Shown piece by piece: positions 10,980 through 25,089 of a DNA stretch of 64,000 nt; position 1 is the first letter of the stretch, and every line of letters starts with the position of its first letter. Below the pieces are notes generated by a model. That model was given only the letters and a program-made list of their open reading frames with translations. It was not told where the DNA came from and did not search any database. This DNA comes from Geosiphon pyriformis (lineage: Eukaryota > Glomeromycota > Glomeromycetes > Archaeosporales > Geosiphonaceae), in assembly GCA_016748015.1 (NCBI GenBank), contig JAAOMT010000009.1:1775020-1839019 (forward strand). The letters run 5' to 3'. A program made the position numbers and the translations under genes.

Positions 10980-11522
10980 ATGTTAGCCTTGAAAACACTT
11001 CCTGACTTATCCATAACGATTAATAGAAGTCAAATTAATTACATTCAGAAAAAAACCACAGCCCCAGTAGTAAATCATTTACAGAACTATCACTCCTATA
11101 GAAAAAAAACAAGAAGTCACTCTGAAAATAGATTACCAAGACTTTTGAAGCAAGCACTAGAAGAAAATCTTTTAATTGCTCCTATTGATATTCTACCAAA
11201 TACTACAATGTAACAAAAACTTCTACTACTTCTCAATGAACAGAACAATGAACACACCCCTATCTATAAATACTTTCACATTGAAAAGACACTTTATGAA
11301 CGAAAACTGGAACTTGAAACAACAAATCTCACTCCTGAAGCTATACAAAAACAAATTCATAATGAATTCAAAACAGCAGCTGGACCAACAAACACTTGCT
11401 ACAAACTTAGAGCAGCTTTTAGACTCTATGATTTGTTTAATACTTGTGAAAATGTTCTACAAAATCCAATACTGCAACCAATGAAAATCCAATACATTGG
11501 CAAACTCACAGAACTGAAATTT
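10980..11522 (+). pseudogene. TyG-1 extra ORF downstream of integrase (ORF3)
   Basis: An open frame from ATG 10980 continues past one TAA (11211-11213) to the assembly gap, about 180 codons. It is basic and helical-looking, with a leucine-rich stretch and a C-terminal LRAAFRLYDLF segment. The decayed family copy at 29460-30040 preserves the same order, so it belongs to the element. It lies where env genes sit in errantiviruses, but I see no signal peptide or membrane segment. Function unknown. Confidence 0.6.
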
Positions 11523-11542
11523 NNNNNNNNNNNNNNNNNNNN
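11523..11542. other. Assembly gap (20 N)
   Basis: Twenty Ns. Sequence left of the gap matches 30030 in the decayed sister copy, which is about 100 bp before that copy's 3' LTR; sequence right of it matches LTR position 3122. The missing stretch should therefore be roughly 100 bp plus 450 bp of LTR, not 20 bp. Confidence 0.95.
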
Positions 11543-12104
11543 ACTTTAGATTTATCACTTAGAACCATTTCTACACACACAAAAAGAAATAAATATCAAA
11601 TAATTCAAAAAACCAAATTCTTTAATTATTGCACTTGGAAAATTCTCAAAACCCAACTAACGTTTTGAAATTGATTAGCTACCAATTTCAGTAAACTGTT
11701 AGTGACTCCAGGCCTGGATAGAAAACGTTTCCCTTGATAAAATCCTATTTCTTTTACATTTCTTTTATTTTTTTCTTTTCTTTTCTTATTATAATCATTA
11801 AGGTAGCCTACAGACAAGATTCCTGTAGAAGAGTTAACTTTCACAGCAAAGTAACTACACATTTTTAGTGAGCTTCCAAATGAGCAATTCCTGGGAAAGA
11901 GTTGATGTTTACTACAATATAACTACATAAAGTAACTGGCAAAGAATTGGCCATTCCACTTATAAGCCCAGCAGTTCAAATTATAGGAGATAATTTGAAG
12001 ATAAATTCAGTTATTGGAGGTTCAACTACTTCTAGAAAATGTGAATTTGCAATCAACAGACAGTTACAACATTCAAGAAAAGAGACCAAAAACTTCCAGT
12101 AACA
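11543..12104 (+). repeat. TyG-1 3' LTR (3' part only)
   Basis: Matches 3122-3681 with, by my count, 23 transitions, no transversions and one 2-bp indel. Ends CAGTAACA at 12104 and is followed by ACAT, the target duplication. The first roughly 450 bp are lost in the gap. Confidence 0.93.
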
Positions 12105-12358
12105 ACATAAATTAAAAAGCTCATAAATAAGATATTTTGTAAAAAAACTAAATTTTATTGTAAAATAATTATATAAATAATTGATATAAAATTGGCTATT
12201 TATTATAAATCTAACAATATACATAATTTAAAGTATAAAAAATACTTTAAAAGATAAATTAGCTTATTAAAAATTTACTAATTTCTATTAGTAATAAAAT
12301 TAATAGCAAAACAACATTAACAATATTAATAAAATAAGACAAAAAATCTTAAGTAATA
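12105..12358 (+). repeat. Relic LTR of the TyG-1 family (3' end), target of TyG-1
   Basis: Aligns with 63640-63893 and, less well, with 3436-3681, ending in AAGTAATA where the family ends GGTAACA. About 40 bp of the same relic seems to lie at 2630-2670, on the other side of TyG-1. TyG-1 thus inserted inside an older copy of its own LTR at an ACAT. Confidence 0.7.
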
Positions 12359-12970
12359 ATATATTAATTCAAAAAATTTAAAAAATATTATTATTAAAAA
12401 ATTAATACAATTAATTAATTTATATAATTTAAGTTTTTAAAAAATTAATTAAGATAAAAAAATATATTAAAAAACATAAAAAAAAGTGTTTTAACAAAAA
12501 CTAATAAAATAAATAGCTATTTAAGTCTTGTAAAAATGCTAATTATTAATAAAAATATCTACAAAAATTAATTACAAAAAATTTGAATAGTATTTAATTT
12601 ATTTGTATTGTATTAATTTTAATATTAAATAGATTTTTTTATTGTAATTATATGTAAATATATAAATTAGTTTATAAATTTATGTACAAATTATAATTAA
12701 AATATTATTATTAAATAGTTAACTTTTAATTATATTAATTTTTTATTTATTAAATGTTTATTTTATCTGATTTTATTGTAATTTGTTTTATATAACAAGT
12801 ATATTAATTGTTTTTACTATATATTATTTTTAATTATATATATAAGTTATAATAAAAATATATTTATATATAAATATGTTAAAATAAAACCAAACAAAAT
12901 AAAATATTTAAAATAAATATTGTTTTTACTAATGTTAACTTGAATATATTTTTTTTAATATTCAAAATAC

Positions 12971-13006
<36 letters not shown>

Positions 13007-16000
13007 TATTGTTAAAATTATTAAAATTAATTACTCAGATCCAGTACACTTGGCAAAGCAGATCGAGAACCATCTATGCTTTTGTTAAAAACAAAGAAAA
13101 ATCTCTTTTATACACTTCTTTGTATATCAAACCATTTATAGTTATCAAATAATTTATATAATTTTAAATTGTATCTAGTCTTCCAATTTTAAATATTTAT
13201 ATAAAATTAAAAAAATTTTGTTAAAATTTTTGTTTTTTGATTATATTAATATATTTTTGAATTATGTATTTATTAAATTATAAAAAAAATTAAATATAAT
13301 AAATTGTTAATTGTAATTAATAGTTTGCTAAATAAAAATACTACAAATTTGTTTGATATTACAAATAAATTATAAAAACTTTGTAATAAAATTGTTTTAA
13401 CATTATTTTTGGTTTTATTTAATTTATATTTAATACTGAAAACAGTTTCTATTCTGTAAAAACATGCTTGAGTCTTGATAATTTTTAAATTTAATAAATA
13501 AAATAATGTTTTTATTAATATTTATTTATTTATTTTAATTGAAATAACAAAAAAAAATTTCTTAAAAAATTTTTTAAATCATATTTTTTTGGCTTGTAAT
13601 AAATTTAATATTCTTTACAAAAACAATTTTTTTTCTTAATAGACATAGTTACATGAATTTTTGTTTTTATTATAAGTTTTATTATAAAAAATACTTTAAA
13701 TAAAAATTAAAAATTTTAGTTAATTTTATAAGATATATACAAAACTTATAATTTACTAAGTTGGCTTTATTTAAAATTTGTTGAAAATTAAAATATGTAA
13801 TTATTTTATAAAAATTTTTAAAAATATTTATAATAATAGAATTATAACAGAATTTAAATTTTTAAATAAATACAAAATATATAATAAATTAAATTAAGAT
13901 AAAACTTTTTTATTTTTATTATAAAACATATTTTCTAATTTTTTTTTGTACAAAGTAAAAAAACATAAATATTTGTGTAACTATTAAATTAATTTTAAAT
14001 TTGTTGTCAAAACAAACAGAATTAAGAATTTAACTTTTTATTTAATAATTAATATTTTTTTTAATAATATAATTTGGATAAAAAATAATTAAATTTTTAT
14101 TTAATATATTTTAAATATTGCAAATAAGTTTATTAAAGTTTAATTTGGCTAAAATGCACTTTAATATTAAGTTTTTTTTAAATTTAATATTAAAAAAAAT
14201 AGTTTTAAACAAACAATTTTTGTATTTAATATAAATTAATTTATAACTTATTATTACTTATAAGTCTTAATTTAGTTTTATTTCAAAAAACATATATTAT
14301 AAATAAAACATTATAATAAAAAAAGTTTAAAATTAAAATTAACTTGTTCAAAAATTTTTAAATAAAATTTGTATTATTATTTTTTATATAGTTTGAAATT
14401 TTTTAAACAAATACAAACAAAAAAAATGTTGTATTTTTTTTAATATTAATAATATTTTTAATTATCTTTTTAATTATTGTTCTTTAAATTTACAAATTTT
14501 AAAATAAACTTTCAAAAATTTGGTGCAATTTTTTGTTAAGTTAAAAGTTAATTTAATTAACAATTTTTTGATTAAAATTGTAAAAAAAATTTTGTATTAT
14601 AATATTTTTTTAATAAATAGTTTGTCTAAGTATTTTGGAATATTAATTAATTTTTTATGTTTAAAATATCTTGGTATAGTTTTTAGTAATAAATTTTTAA
14701 ATAAAAGTTATAATATTATAAATTAAAAAACTTTTTACTATTAAAAAAAATTAAATCTTAAAAAATTAATGTTATATTAATTTATTTTGTTAATTTTAGA
14801 TATAATATTGGTTTAAATTTTGTTAAATCTGATTTGGTTTATAAATTTTATTGTTAAAATATTTATAATTTAATTAGTTTTTTTATTTTTTAAGAATATA
14901 ATTAGATATTATTAATTTTTATATAAATAAATTTTTAAAAAATCTGGTTTTATCTAAAATAGTTTATAAAACAATAGCTTTTTTTTCGGATTTAGACTTA
15001 AATATTAATATTAAGATATATAATTTAGTTTTTTAATAATAGTTAAATTATAAGTTATTATATTAGTTTTTAAATATATTTTAATTTTTAATAAGATAAT
15101 AATTTATTTAAACAATTAAATACTTTTAAATATATGTAATTTTAAACTTGATTTGATTTTACCAAATTTTTACAATTATTATTGAAAAAAATAATAATAC
15201 ATATTTAATTTAATTGTTTTAAAAAGTATTTTAATTACTTAATTAAAGATTAAAAACTATTTTAACAATAAAAATAATAATTATACAAATATATTTGTTA
15301 ATAAAACTTTTATTTTATTTTATTTTTTGTTTCTATTTAAAAGTAATTTATTATAATAAATAATATTGTAGTTTTAAATAATGCTTATTATTTTGTATAT
15401 AATATATATAAAATTATTTGTTGTGCTTATTAAAAAATTAGATTTAATTTAAACATAATTAATAATTTTTTGTTGAAAGATATAAATTGGTCTTATACTT
15501 TAATAATATAATATTTTAATTTGCACATATTATTTGGTTTTATAAGTAAATTTACAACTAGTTTACATATTTATATAATAAAAACAATACATAAATATAT
15601 GTAAATAATAATTAAAAAATAATTTTATAATAAATTTTATTTTAGTATTAAATTTTTATATTGTACAGAAATAAAGCTTTTTAATTATATATTTTTATGC
15701 ACAAATAATATTATTGTTTACAAAAAATTGTTGTTAAAATATATTAAACATTAAAAATTTTTGACAAATATTTATATTCTATTATTGTTGGTTTTTTAGA
15801 TTTTACTCTTTGATATAATTGAAAATAGTTTGTATATTGTTTTTTGTAAGAACATAATACTTAAAATTTAATACATAAAAGCTATTTTAGTTTTTAAAGA
15901 TACTAAGATTACAGTCTTAAAATTAATAGCTTTTATGTATTAACTAATAATAAAACATTAAAACAAAGTTTAATTGTATAAATTTAAGTTTAGGATTATT

Positions 16001-16600
16001 ATAAAAAAAAGTGATTTAATAAATAATAATAATTTTATACTATATGTATAACATGGTTTATTTATTAAATTTTCAGATAGTGTGATTTATATGCTTAATA
16101 TAATTAAGACTTTTGTAGTTAATTTTGGTTTTTGCAAGCATTATAGTTTTTTTCTGGTTTAAATAGTAACATCATAGTATGGATATCTATAATAATGTCT
16201 TAATTGGTCCAAGTGGTTGGTTACATGTAAAAAAAACATGATTTATGTCTAGTTAAAACCACTTAGTTTGGTTTGTATATTAGATAACAATTGGGCTTTA
16301 CTTATAAAATAAATAAAAAAAAATATATCTAAAATTAAATTATAATATTATTTTTGTTTTTTGTATATTGCAATTATTACAAATAAATTTCAAGTGTTAA
16401 AATTCTCAAGCTATTTTATTCATTAAATAACTTGATTAATTTTTTTTCTGAATTATAATTCAAAAAAAAGTTTTTATAGTTATAAAAGCATTGTAATCAA
16501 TCACCATATTGGTTTTTTATTATAACATTTTTTTGTTATTATTATAAAAAAATAAATCATTTTATACTATATATTCTTAAAATAAGCTTTAATAACCTGA
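12359..16600. other. AT-rich desert, no gene seen
   Basis: Over 4 kb of very AT-rich sequence with long A and T runs and no credible coding frame on either strand. It holds an (ATT)n microsatellite (about 12970-13005) and a hairpin at 15868-15943. It may be fully decayed transposon sequence, but I cannot show homology to any element here. Confidence 0.75.
15868..15943. repeat. 19-bp perfect inverted repeat, 38-bp spacer
   Basis: TTAATACATAAAAGCTATT at 15868-15886 is the exact reverse complement of 15925-15943. It could fold as a hairpin or be the ends of a tiny terminal-inverted-repeat remnant. No flanking duplication is evident. Confidence 0.6.
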
Positions 16601-17445
16601 GAAAGTAGGGTGGCTAAGTAAATGATATTATTTTAATAAATAAACTCAAGTTGCTTCGTTACTATCTTTTGATTGTGTGAACCATTCGTTTGAAACCAGC
16701 TGTTATAACCTTTGCCTTATTCATTGGATGTTCCATGCCTCGTGATATTTAATGGCAAATTCTACTATATTTTTGTTCATGTTAAAATAGATTGTGTCAA
16801 ATGCTGGCCGAAAGGAAAAAATGGCGTGCGCGCGTTTGAAGCCTCCGTGCTTTGATGAAAAATTTAAGGTTGCATAATGTCATCTCCACTAAGCCACTTC
16901 AAATTTTCACTGCCTGGTTTTTTATCGATTAAAAACTCGTTAATATTTTTCTTATGCATTTAATGAAAACACATTATGAATAGTTTATTTAAAAAAAAAC
17001 TAATTAATTTAATTAATAAAAAATCAAAACAAACAAACATATAATCTTTGGAAAAAATAACAATAAAAAATACTAATATATATTTTTTTTTGCAGAAAAT
17101 ATCAACATAAAACAAGAAAAAACACTTGGTGAAGAAATTTGAAAAAGAGTACGAAAATCATTTGTACTTATTTCCAACCCTCCCAAATCCGGACCCGTGG
17201 CGTGACCACGAGATTGCAGATTAAAAACGTGTAAATTCAATGCATAAAAATCCGGGACATTAATTTTTGAGTAGAAAGTAAATAACTCAGTAATGATGTC
17301 ACAAAATTGTCATTTTGTCGTCATAGCTGAGCGAATACCCACTTCTGATAATCGGATCAAAATAAATTGAATTCCATCAAAAACCCTATATATTATACTC
17401 TAGTTCTTAAGCATCTCCGCATCGCCTTTTCCAAAAATCATAACC
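16601..17445 (+). promoter_or_regulatory. Upstream region of the TPS2-like gene
   Basis: Base composition changes here from the desert to less AT-rich DNA. A TATA-like stretch (TATATATTATA, about 17387-17397) lies some 50 bp before the ATG at 17446. I found no clear stress-response element (AGGGG/CCCCT). No coding exon recognised; short open frames have no recognisable content. Confidence 0.5.
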
Positions 17446-18611
17446 ATGGTTAGTACAGCAAAAACCAACGGCTCTACAGCTCCGCGCCAGCGAAGCCTGA
17501 GCATTTACTCGGATGTAGAGCATAAGCGAATCATCAACGTTACTCACCTGATACCGTACGAACTGGAGATAAACGAAAAAGAACAACATCACTGGACTCT
17601 GAAACCGAGACATGAGCATTCAGCTCTTTACTCTGGTATTCGGTCTTTGGAGGCTGAATGGGATACGTTGATCATTGGTTATGTTGGTGAAATACATTAC
17701 GATCAGGAAGAGGGTGGCAAGTTAATGGAACCTACCCAATTTACTGCTGATCACAAAGCGACTCTATTGGAGTTATTGCAAAAAGATCGGGTTTTGCCAG
17801 TATTTTTGGACGAGGCTGAACACCACGGTCACTATGAGGGTTATTGCAAATCTGGTAAGTTGCATTATACTTTGAAGTTGACTTTGTTTATAAAGTTTAA
17901 ACTACAGAGTACATGACTCTCTCGAAACAAACGCCATTTATCAACGTGAAAATTGGATTTCTTAATTTGAAGAGATTAAATTAATATTCTTTAGTCTTGT
18001 GGCCCTTATTTCATTATATGCTATGGGACGCGGTTACGGACGGCCGTGTTGAAAAAATCAATTGGGATCAGTATGTCAAAGTGAATCAAAGATTTGCCGA
18101 CCAGATTATAGAGGTTTACAGACCAGGCGACATAGGTAATGTCTCCAAGAATTTTTAATTTTCATTTAAGTTTGATGCATGCTTTGTTAATTAGTTCTGA
18201 AAATTTTTTAGTGTGGATTCATGATTATCATTTATTATTGGTTCCTGAAATGCTTCGAAAGAGGCTTCCTGAAGCACCAATAGGTCTCTTCATTCATGCT
18301 CCCTTCCCAAGTTCAGAAATATTTCGATGTTTGCCTAGTAAGTCAAGCTTCAAATTATTTTGATTTTCCGGAGATGAGATATTATAAAAACCGTATCACG
18401 AATTTTAGGATTTTTTGATTTTATGTCCAGTGATTGATTGATTGATTGCTTCAAAAAATCTATTATGTTAATATAGAACGCAACGAAGTATTAAATGGAA
18501 TGTTAGGGGCAAATCAAATTGGCTTCCAGGTAAGAAATGGTACATTTAACTCTTTTATTCAATATTATTTCCATGACCTTGCTCATAAATATTATTATTA
18601 TTATTATTCTT

Positions 18612-18643
<32 letters not shown>

Positions 18644-20373
18644 CCTAGACATATTCGTATGCGAGTCACTTTATCAGCAATTGCACGCGTATTTTAGGCT
18701 ATGAATCCACACCTAAAGGTGTTGATACACAGGGTTCTATTGTTGCCGTGAGTACATTTCCCATCGGAATCGACGTTCAGGAAGTTGAAGAACAAAGGTA
18801 AATCCATAATTCAACTATTATAAGTTGAAAGATTGGCAAGAATTTTTTTTGATTAGAATCACTATTTTCTTAGGAAAAATCCAGGTGTTGCTACTAAAAT
18901 GAGTGGTATCAGGGAAATGTATACCGATAAAAAAATTATTGTGGGGCGTGATAAATTAGATTTGGTTAAGGGTGTAATGCAAAAATTGCAAGCCTTTGAA
19001 AAGTTTCTTATTGACTATCCTCAATGGCGTAACAAGGTAACTATATCCCTGATTTGTCTTATTTTTAGCTGAAAACTTTGCCTTTCATATTAATTTTGGT
19101 TTTGCATTTCATGTGATGCTCCCCCAAATCTCCCTTGAGGTTGTTTTAATACAAGTAACATCACCTGCGTTAACAGAATCACCAAAATTGGAACGTAAGG
19201 TATCTGAGCTTATTGCTCATATCAACGGTACCTTTGGTTCACTCGAGTTCACCCCAGTTCATCATTACCACAATCATGCCATTGATCAAGATGAATATTT
19301 GGCTCTTTTGAGCGTGGCCGATATTGGTTTGATTACTTCGGTGCGCGATGGAATGAACACCACATCATTAGAATATATTATGTGCCAGCGAGAAAATCAT
19401 GGTCCCTTGATCTTGAGCGAATTCACAGGAATGGCTGGTTCCCTTAGTTCGGCGATAATGGTGAATCCTTGGGATTACACGGGAGTCGCAAAAGCAATAA
19501 ATGAAGCATTGGAAATGTCGAAAGAAGAAAGAAAGGCTAAACATTTGGTATGTAAGACCCTTTTAATTCATTTCTCCATGAAACTTGGATGTTTAATATT
19601 TGTTAATCTAATTTTGTTGTTCTTTTAGCAACTATACAATCACATCACTGCTCACACAGCAGGATATTGGGCAAAATCTTTTATCAAAGAACTTTGTTCC
19701 TACTTAATCACCCAGGAACAATCGAAATCTACTCCCTATTTGAAAGTAGACTCCCTCCTGAACCAATTTAGAAAATCCAACAAACGGCTCATTCTCCTTG
19801 ACTATGATGTAATGGGAATTGATCATTTTATATAGAAAAAGTCATATTTTTAATCTCTATAATTTAAACTTCCACTTATTCTCGACTTTTACAAATTATC
19901 AAAGGGTACGTTGACGCCTATCGTCAGAACACCAAGTGCGGCTATTCCTCCAAAAGCAATTCTCAAAGCCTTGAAAACGTTAGCATTAGATTCTCGTAAT
20001 AACTTATGGATCATATCAGGGCGCGATCAAGAAGCATTAGATGAATGGCTTAGCGATATCCCGGGCCTTGGTTTAAGGTGTATTTTTGTTGGTGATAAGT
20101 TAAATTTAATGAGTGAATAAGAATTACTGATAAAATAATTTTATTAGTGCAGAACATGGAAGTTTCATCAAATATCCAAATACTGGAAAATGGGTTAATC
20201 TAACAGAAGACGTGGACATGGGTTGGAAGACGGATGTAATGGAGATTTTCTCTTATTATACCGAACGAACCCAGGGCTCGTCAATTGAACATAAACGCTG
20301 CTCAATTACTTGGCATTATCGTCAAGCTGATCCGGTTTATGGGTATGAATCTACTTTTATTCTGTTTCGGAGG

Positions 20374-20404
<31 letters not shown>

Positions 20405-20852
20405 TATGACTTTTTTTAGAGCATTCCAAGCTAAAGAAATGCAAAATCACCTTGAAAGTGCAATCATGCCAAAATTACCGGTTGAAATATTGCTGGGCAA
20501 GAAAAACTTGGAAGTAAGACCAACTTTAATAAATAAGGTATGTGATGTGCATTAAATGGTACTTTGCGAATGTTCTCGATAATTGATACTGAACTAGAAA
20601 ATTGCTTATTAGGGGGAAATTATTAAGCGTCTCTTGGGAAATACCCCCGATGTTGATTTTGTCTTTTGTGCTGGGGATGATAAAACAGATGAAGATATGT
20701 TTCGAGCTTTGCGAAAATCTGATCTTGACGAGGAATTTATTTTTTGCACCACCATCGGTTCTGCGAGCAAAAAGACATTGGCGCAATGGCATGTAGGTTC
20801 GCCTGAGGAAATCTTGAATGTACTTACACGTATGATCGAAATAGATTATTAA
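17446..20852 (+). CDS. TPS2: Trehalose-6-phosphate phosphatase, TPS2 family (TPS-like + TPP domains)
   Basis: Twelve exons: 17446-17854, 17995-18135, 18212-18337, 18477-18529, 18649-18797, 18874-19036, 19140-19547, 19629-19808, 19905-20077, 20148-20342, 20420-20537, 20613-20852. All junctions are GT-AG and in frame, giving 784 aa. The N-terminal part is a GT20 trehalose-phosphate-synthase-like domain (VLWPLFHYMLWD, WIHDYHLLLVPEMLR, GLFIHAPFPSSEIFRCLP). The C-terminal part is a HAD phosphatase with the nucleophile motif LLDYDGTLTP split by intron 8, then SAEHGSF and CAGDDKTDEDMF. It dephosphorylates trehalose-6-phosphate to trehalose in the cytosolic synthase complex. The synthase site is altered (VGRDKLDLVKG instead of R-L-D-x-x-KG) and lacks the N-terminal glucose-6-phosphate loop, as expected of a regulatory TPS2 subunit rather than TPS1. 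Tail to tail with HSP60, 556 bp apart. Confidence 0.94.
18590..18641. repeat. (ATT)n(CTT)n microsatellite in TPS2 intron 4
   Basis: An ATT run (about 18590-18608) passes directly into a CTT run (about 18609-18641), 8 bp before the exon 5 acceptor at 18648. The CTT tract doubles as the polypyrimidine tract, so length changes could affect splicing. Confidence 0.85.
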
Positions 20853-21408
20853 ATTTTAGAAAATGTTCAATTATGGATCTTTGGACCTGTCGAATCGAAA
20901 TTCTATGGGTCTTCTTTAGATGAAAAATATAACTTAATCGTCAATTAATAATGTATAATTCGTCTTTGACAATATTTATTTATTTTTCGAAGAAAATAAT
21001 GCAGAACATTGAATATAGTTCGATTATTGATTTAAAAATAATTAGCTATAATTGTGATAAAACTCAAAAGAAATTTTCCATTAGTCAATATTTTTAAATC
21101 GCAAGTGCAAATTTGGAACCTAAATTTTTCCACTTTTCTTTAGTCTTGTAAAATTCAAAAGAGGTATTTCTTGAATCTACTAGTTCACTAGGAGCTAATC
21201 ACCAAAATATACCAAGAGCCAATTATCTCGTTTGTGAATTTTCTACAATTTTATTTAGCACAAATCAATCTGATTAAGAATTTACTTTTGGTTGATCGAT
21301 CAGAGAGCACTCCTGAAAGCTTTAGTCAACAAAGATTTACCATATAATGTGGTTGTTCTTTTATCTATTTATCAGTGTCTTTTGTAAAACGTTAACGCAC
21401 CGTAATTA
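20853..21408. other. Convergent intergenic region TPS2/HSP60
   Basis: 556 bp of 3' flanks of both genes, with AATAAT/AATAATG-like signals near 20945. No gene or repeat seen. Confidence 0.6.
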
Positions 21409-24025
<2,617 letters not shown>

Positions 24026-24746
24026 ATGGTAAATACGAAAAACTAGGAAGATAAAAAGTATCGTTTTGGCGAGTTTGTCTTCATTAACTACTTCCTGGCA
24101 TCTAAACTACATTTCGCATTGTAAAGCTCAAGATTAATTCTATTTTTTGCTTCGCCTTTTTTTGCAAATTTTAAACAAATAGTCTATCGCAACGAGAAAT
24201 ATAAAAGCTATTATTCCTCTACTTGATCGCGTTCTGGTTCAGCGTATTAAAGCTGAGCAGGTATTTTATACAGCGTTTTTTTAAGTTCGAATTCAGTTTA
24301 TGATTAAATTAATATCAACCTTTCTAGAAAACCGCTGCTGGTATTTTGATACCCGAAAAATCATTGGAGTCTTTAAACGAAGGAAAAGTTATCGCTGTCG
24401 GTAAAGGTGCCTTGGATAAGGTAAAGAAGTCTTATTTCGGGATACATACAGGAGTTTCATAAAGGCGATTGATCCGCATTAAATTTTTATTCATCCTTGC
24501 ACTAGAATGGAAAGCATATCACACCCCAAGTGAAAGAAGGTGATCGCGTGCTTCTTCCAACTTATGGTGGTAATACTGTTAAAGTTGGTGAAGAAGTAGG
24601 AATCAAATTTTTTTTTGCGCGTCAATCTTCAATTTTATTAATTTTCCGGGTGAATTTTTGGCCTGACCTGTTCTCGTATACTTCCATCTTCTTAGGATTA
24701 CACGTTGTTCCGTGACTCTGAAATCTTGGCTACGATTAATGAATAA
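24026..24746 (+). CDS. HSP10: Mitochondrial co-chaperonin HSP10 (GroES type)
   Basis: Five coding exons: 24026-24028 (the ATG alone), 24183-24260, 24328-24420, 24506-24595, 24696-24746; 104 aa, the usual Hsp10 length. Blocks are IPLLDRVLVQRIKAEQ, the mobile loop (KTAAGILIPEKSLESLNEG), the GDRVLLPTYGGNTVKVGEE beta region, and the end EILATINE. No ATG precedes the second exon in frame; the ATG at 24026 is followed at once by a good donor (GTAAAT) and splices to TCTATCGCAACG, giving M-S-I-A-T-R-N. It caps the HSP60 ring in the matrix. Divergent from HSP60. Confidence 0.93.
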
Positions 24747-25089
24747 GGGATCTAATAGCTTACATTATTAGTATTATAGAATAGGAAGGCCTCTTGTGGT
24801 GAAAGTTCTCTCTTTCTAGGATAAAGAGAAAGCGAAAAAAATTATGCGAGTTTCAATGTTACATATAATTAATTACGCGTATAATCTTTTGGAATAATTT
24901 GAAAAAGAAATAACCAATATAGCTATAGACATAATTGAGAAATTAATAAATCTGAGATCTAAAAATCGAACTTTTGTATCTGTGTTCATTGGATTGAAGA
25001 AAACAGGTTCAAACACGAGAAGCTTCGACTAATTATAACATATAAGTTTTCTTTTACGGAATCAGTGCCCCGTTTAAAAACTCAATAAA
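24747..25089. other. HSP10 3' flank, no gene seen
   Basis: 343 bp between the HSP10 stop and the end of the broken amidotransferase-like gene. An AATAAA lies near 25084. Nothing else recognised. Confidence 0.5.

Larger units (their letters stand above)
2671..12104 (+). mobile_element. TyG-1: Ty3/gypsy-type LTR retrotransposon with dUTPase
   Basis: Two LTRs (2671-3681 and the tail of a second ending at 12104) bound an internal region read in the order gag, retropepsin, Cys-rich domain, dUTPase, RT, RNase H, integrase, extra ORF. RT before integrase is the Ty3/gypsy order. Both LTR ends are TG...CA with terminal inverted repeats (TGTTACCAG / CTGGTAACA at the 5' LTR). The element is flanked by the 4-bp duplication ACAT (2667-2670 and 12105-12108). 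In-frame stops and a few frameshifts make it non-functional. The 20-N gap falls at the 3' LTR, so its true length is larger. Confidence 0.93.

Noticed and set aside
10980-11522. ORF3 as an envelope gene
   Set aside because: Position fits, but there is no signal peptide, membrane segment or cysteine pattern in any of the three copies.
12940-13152. Open frame with a poly-Leu stretch
   Set aside because: Created by an ATT/TTA microsatellite in AT-rich DNA, with no upstream or downstream gene structure.
16680-16870. Possible coding exon upstream of TPS2
   Set aside because: Less AT-rich, but no frame shows a recognisable domain or consistent splice sites; likely promoter or 5' UTR.
17407-17619. 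Minus-strand frame opposite TPS2 exon 1
   Set aside because: Antisense to a well-supported exon; no homology recognised.
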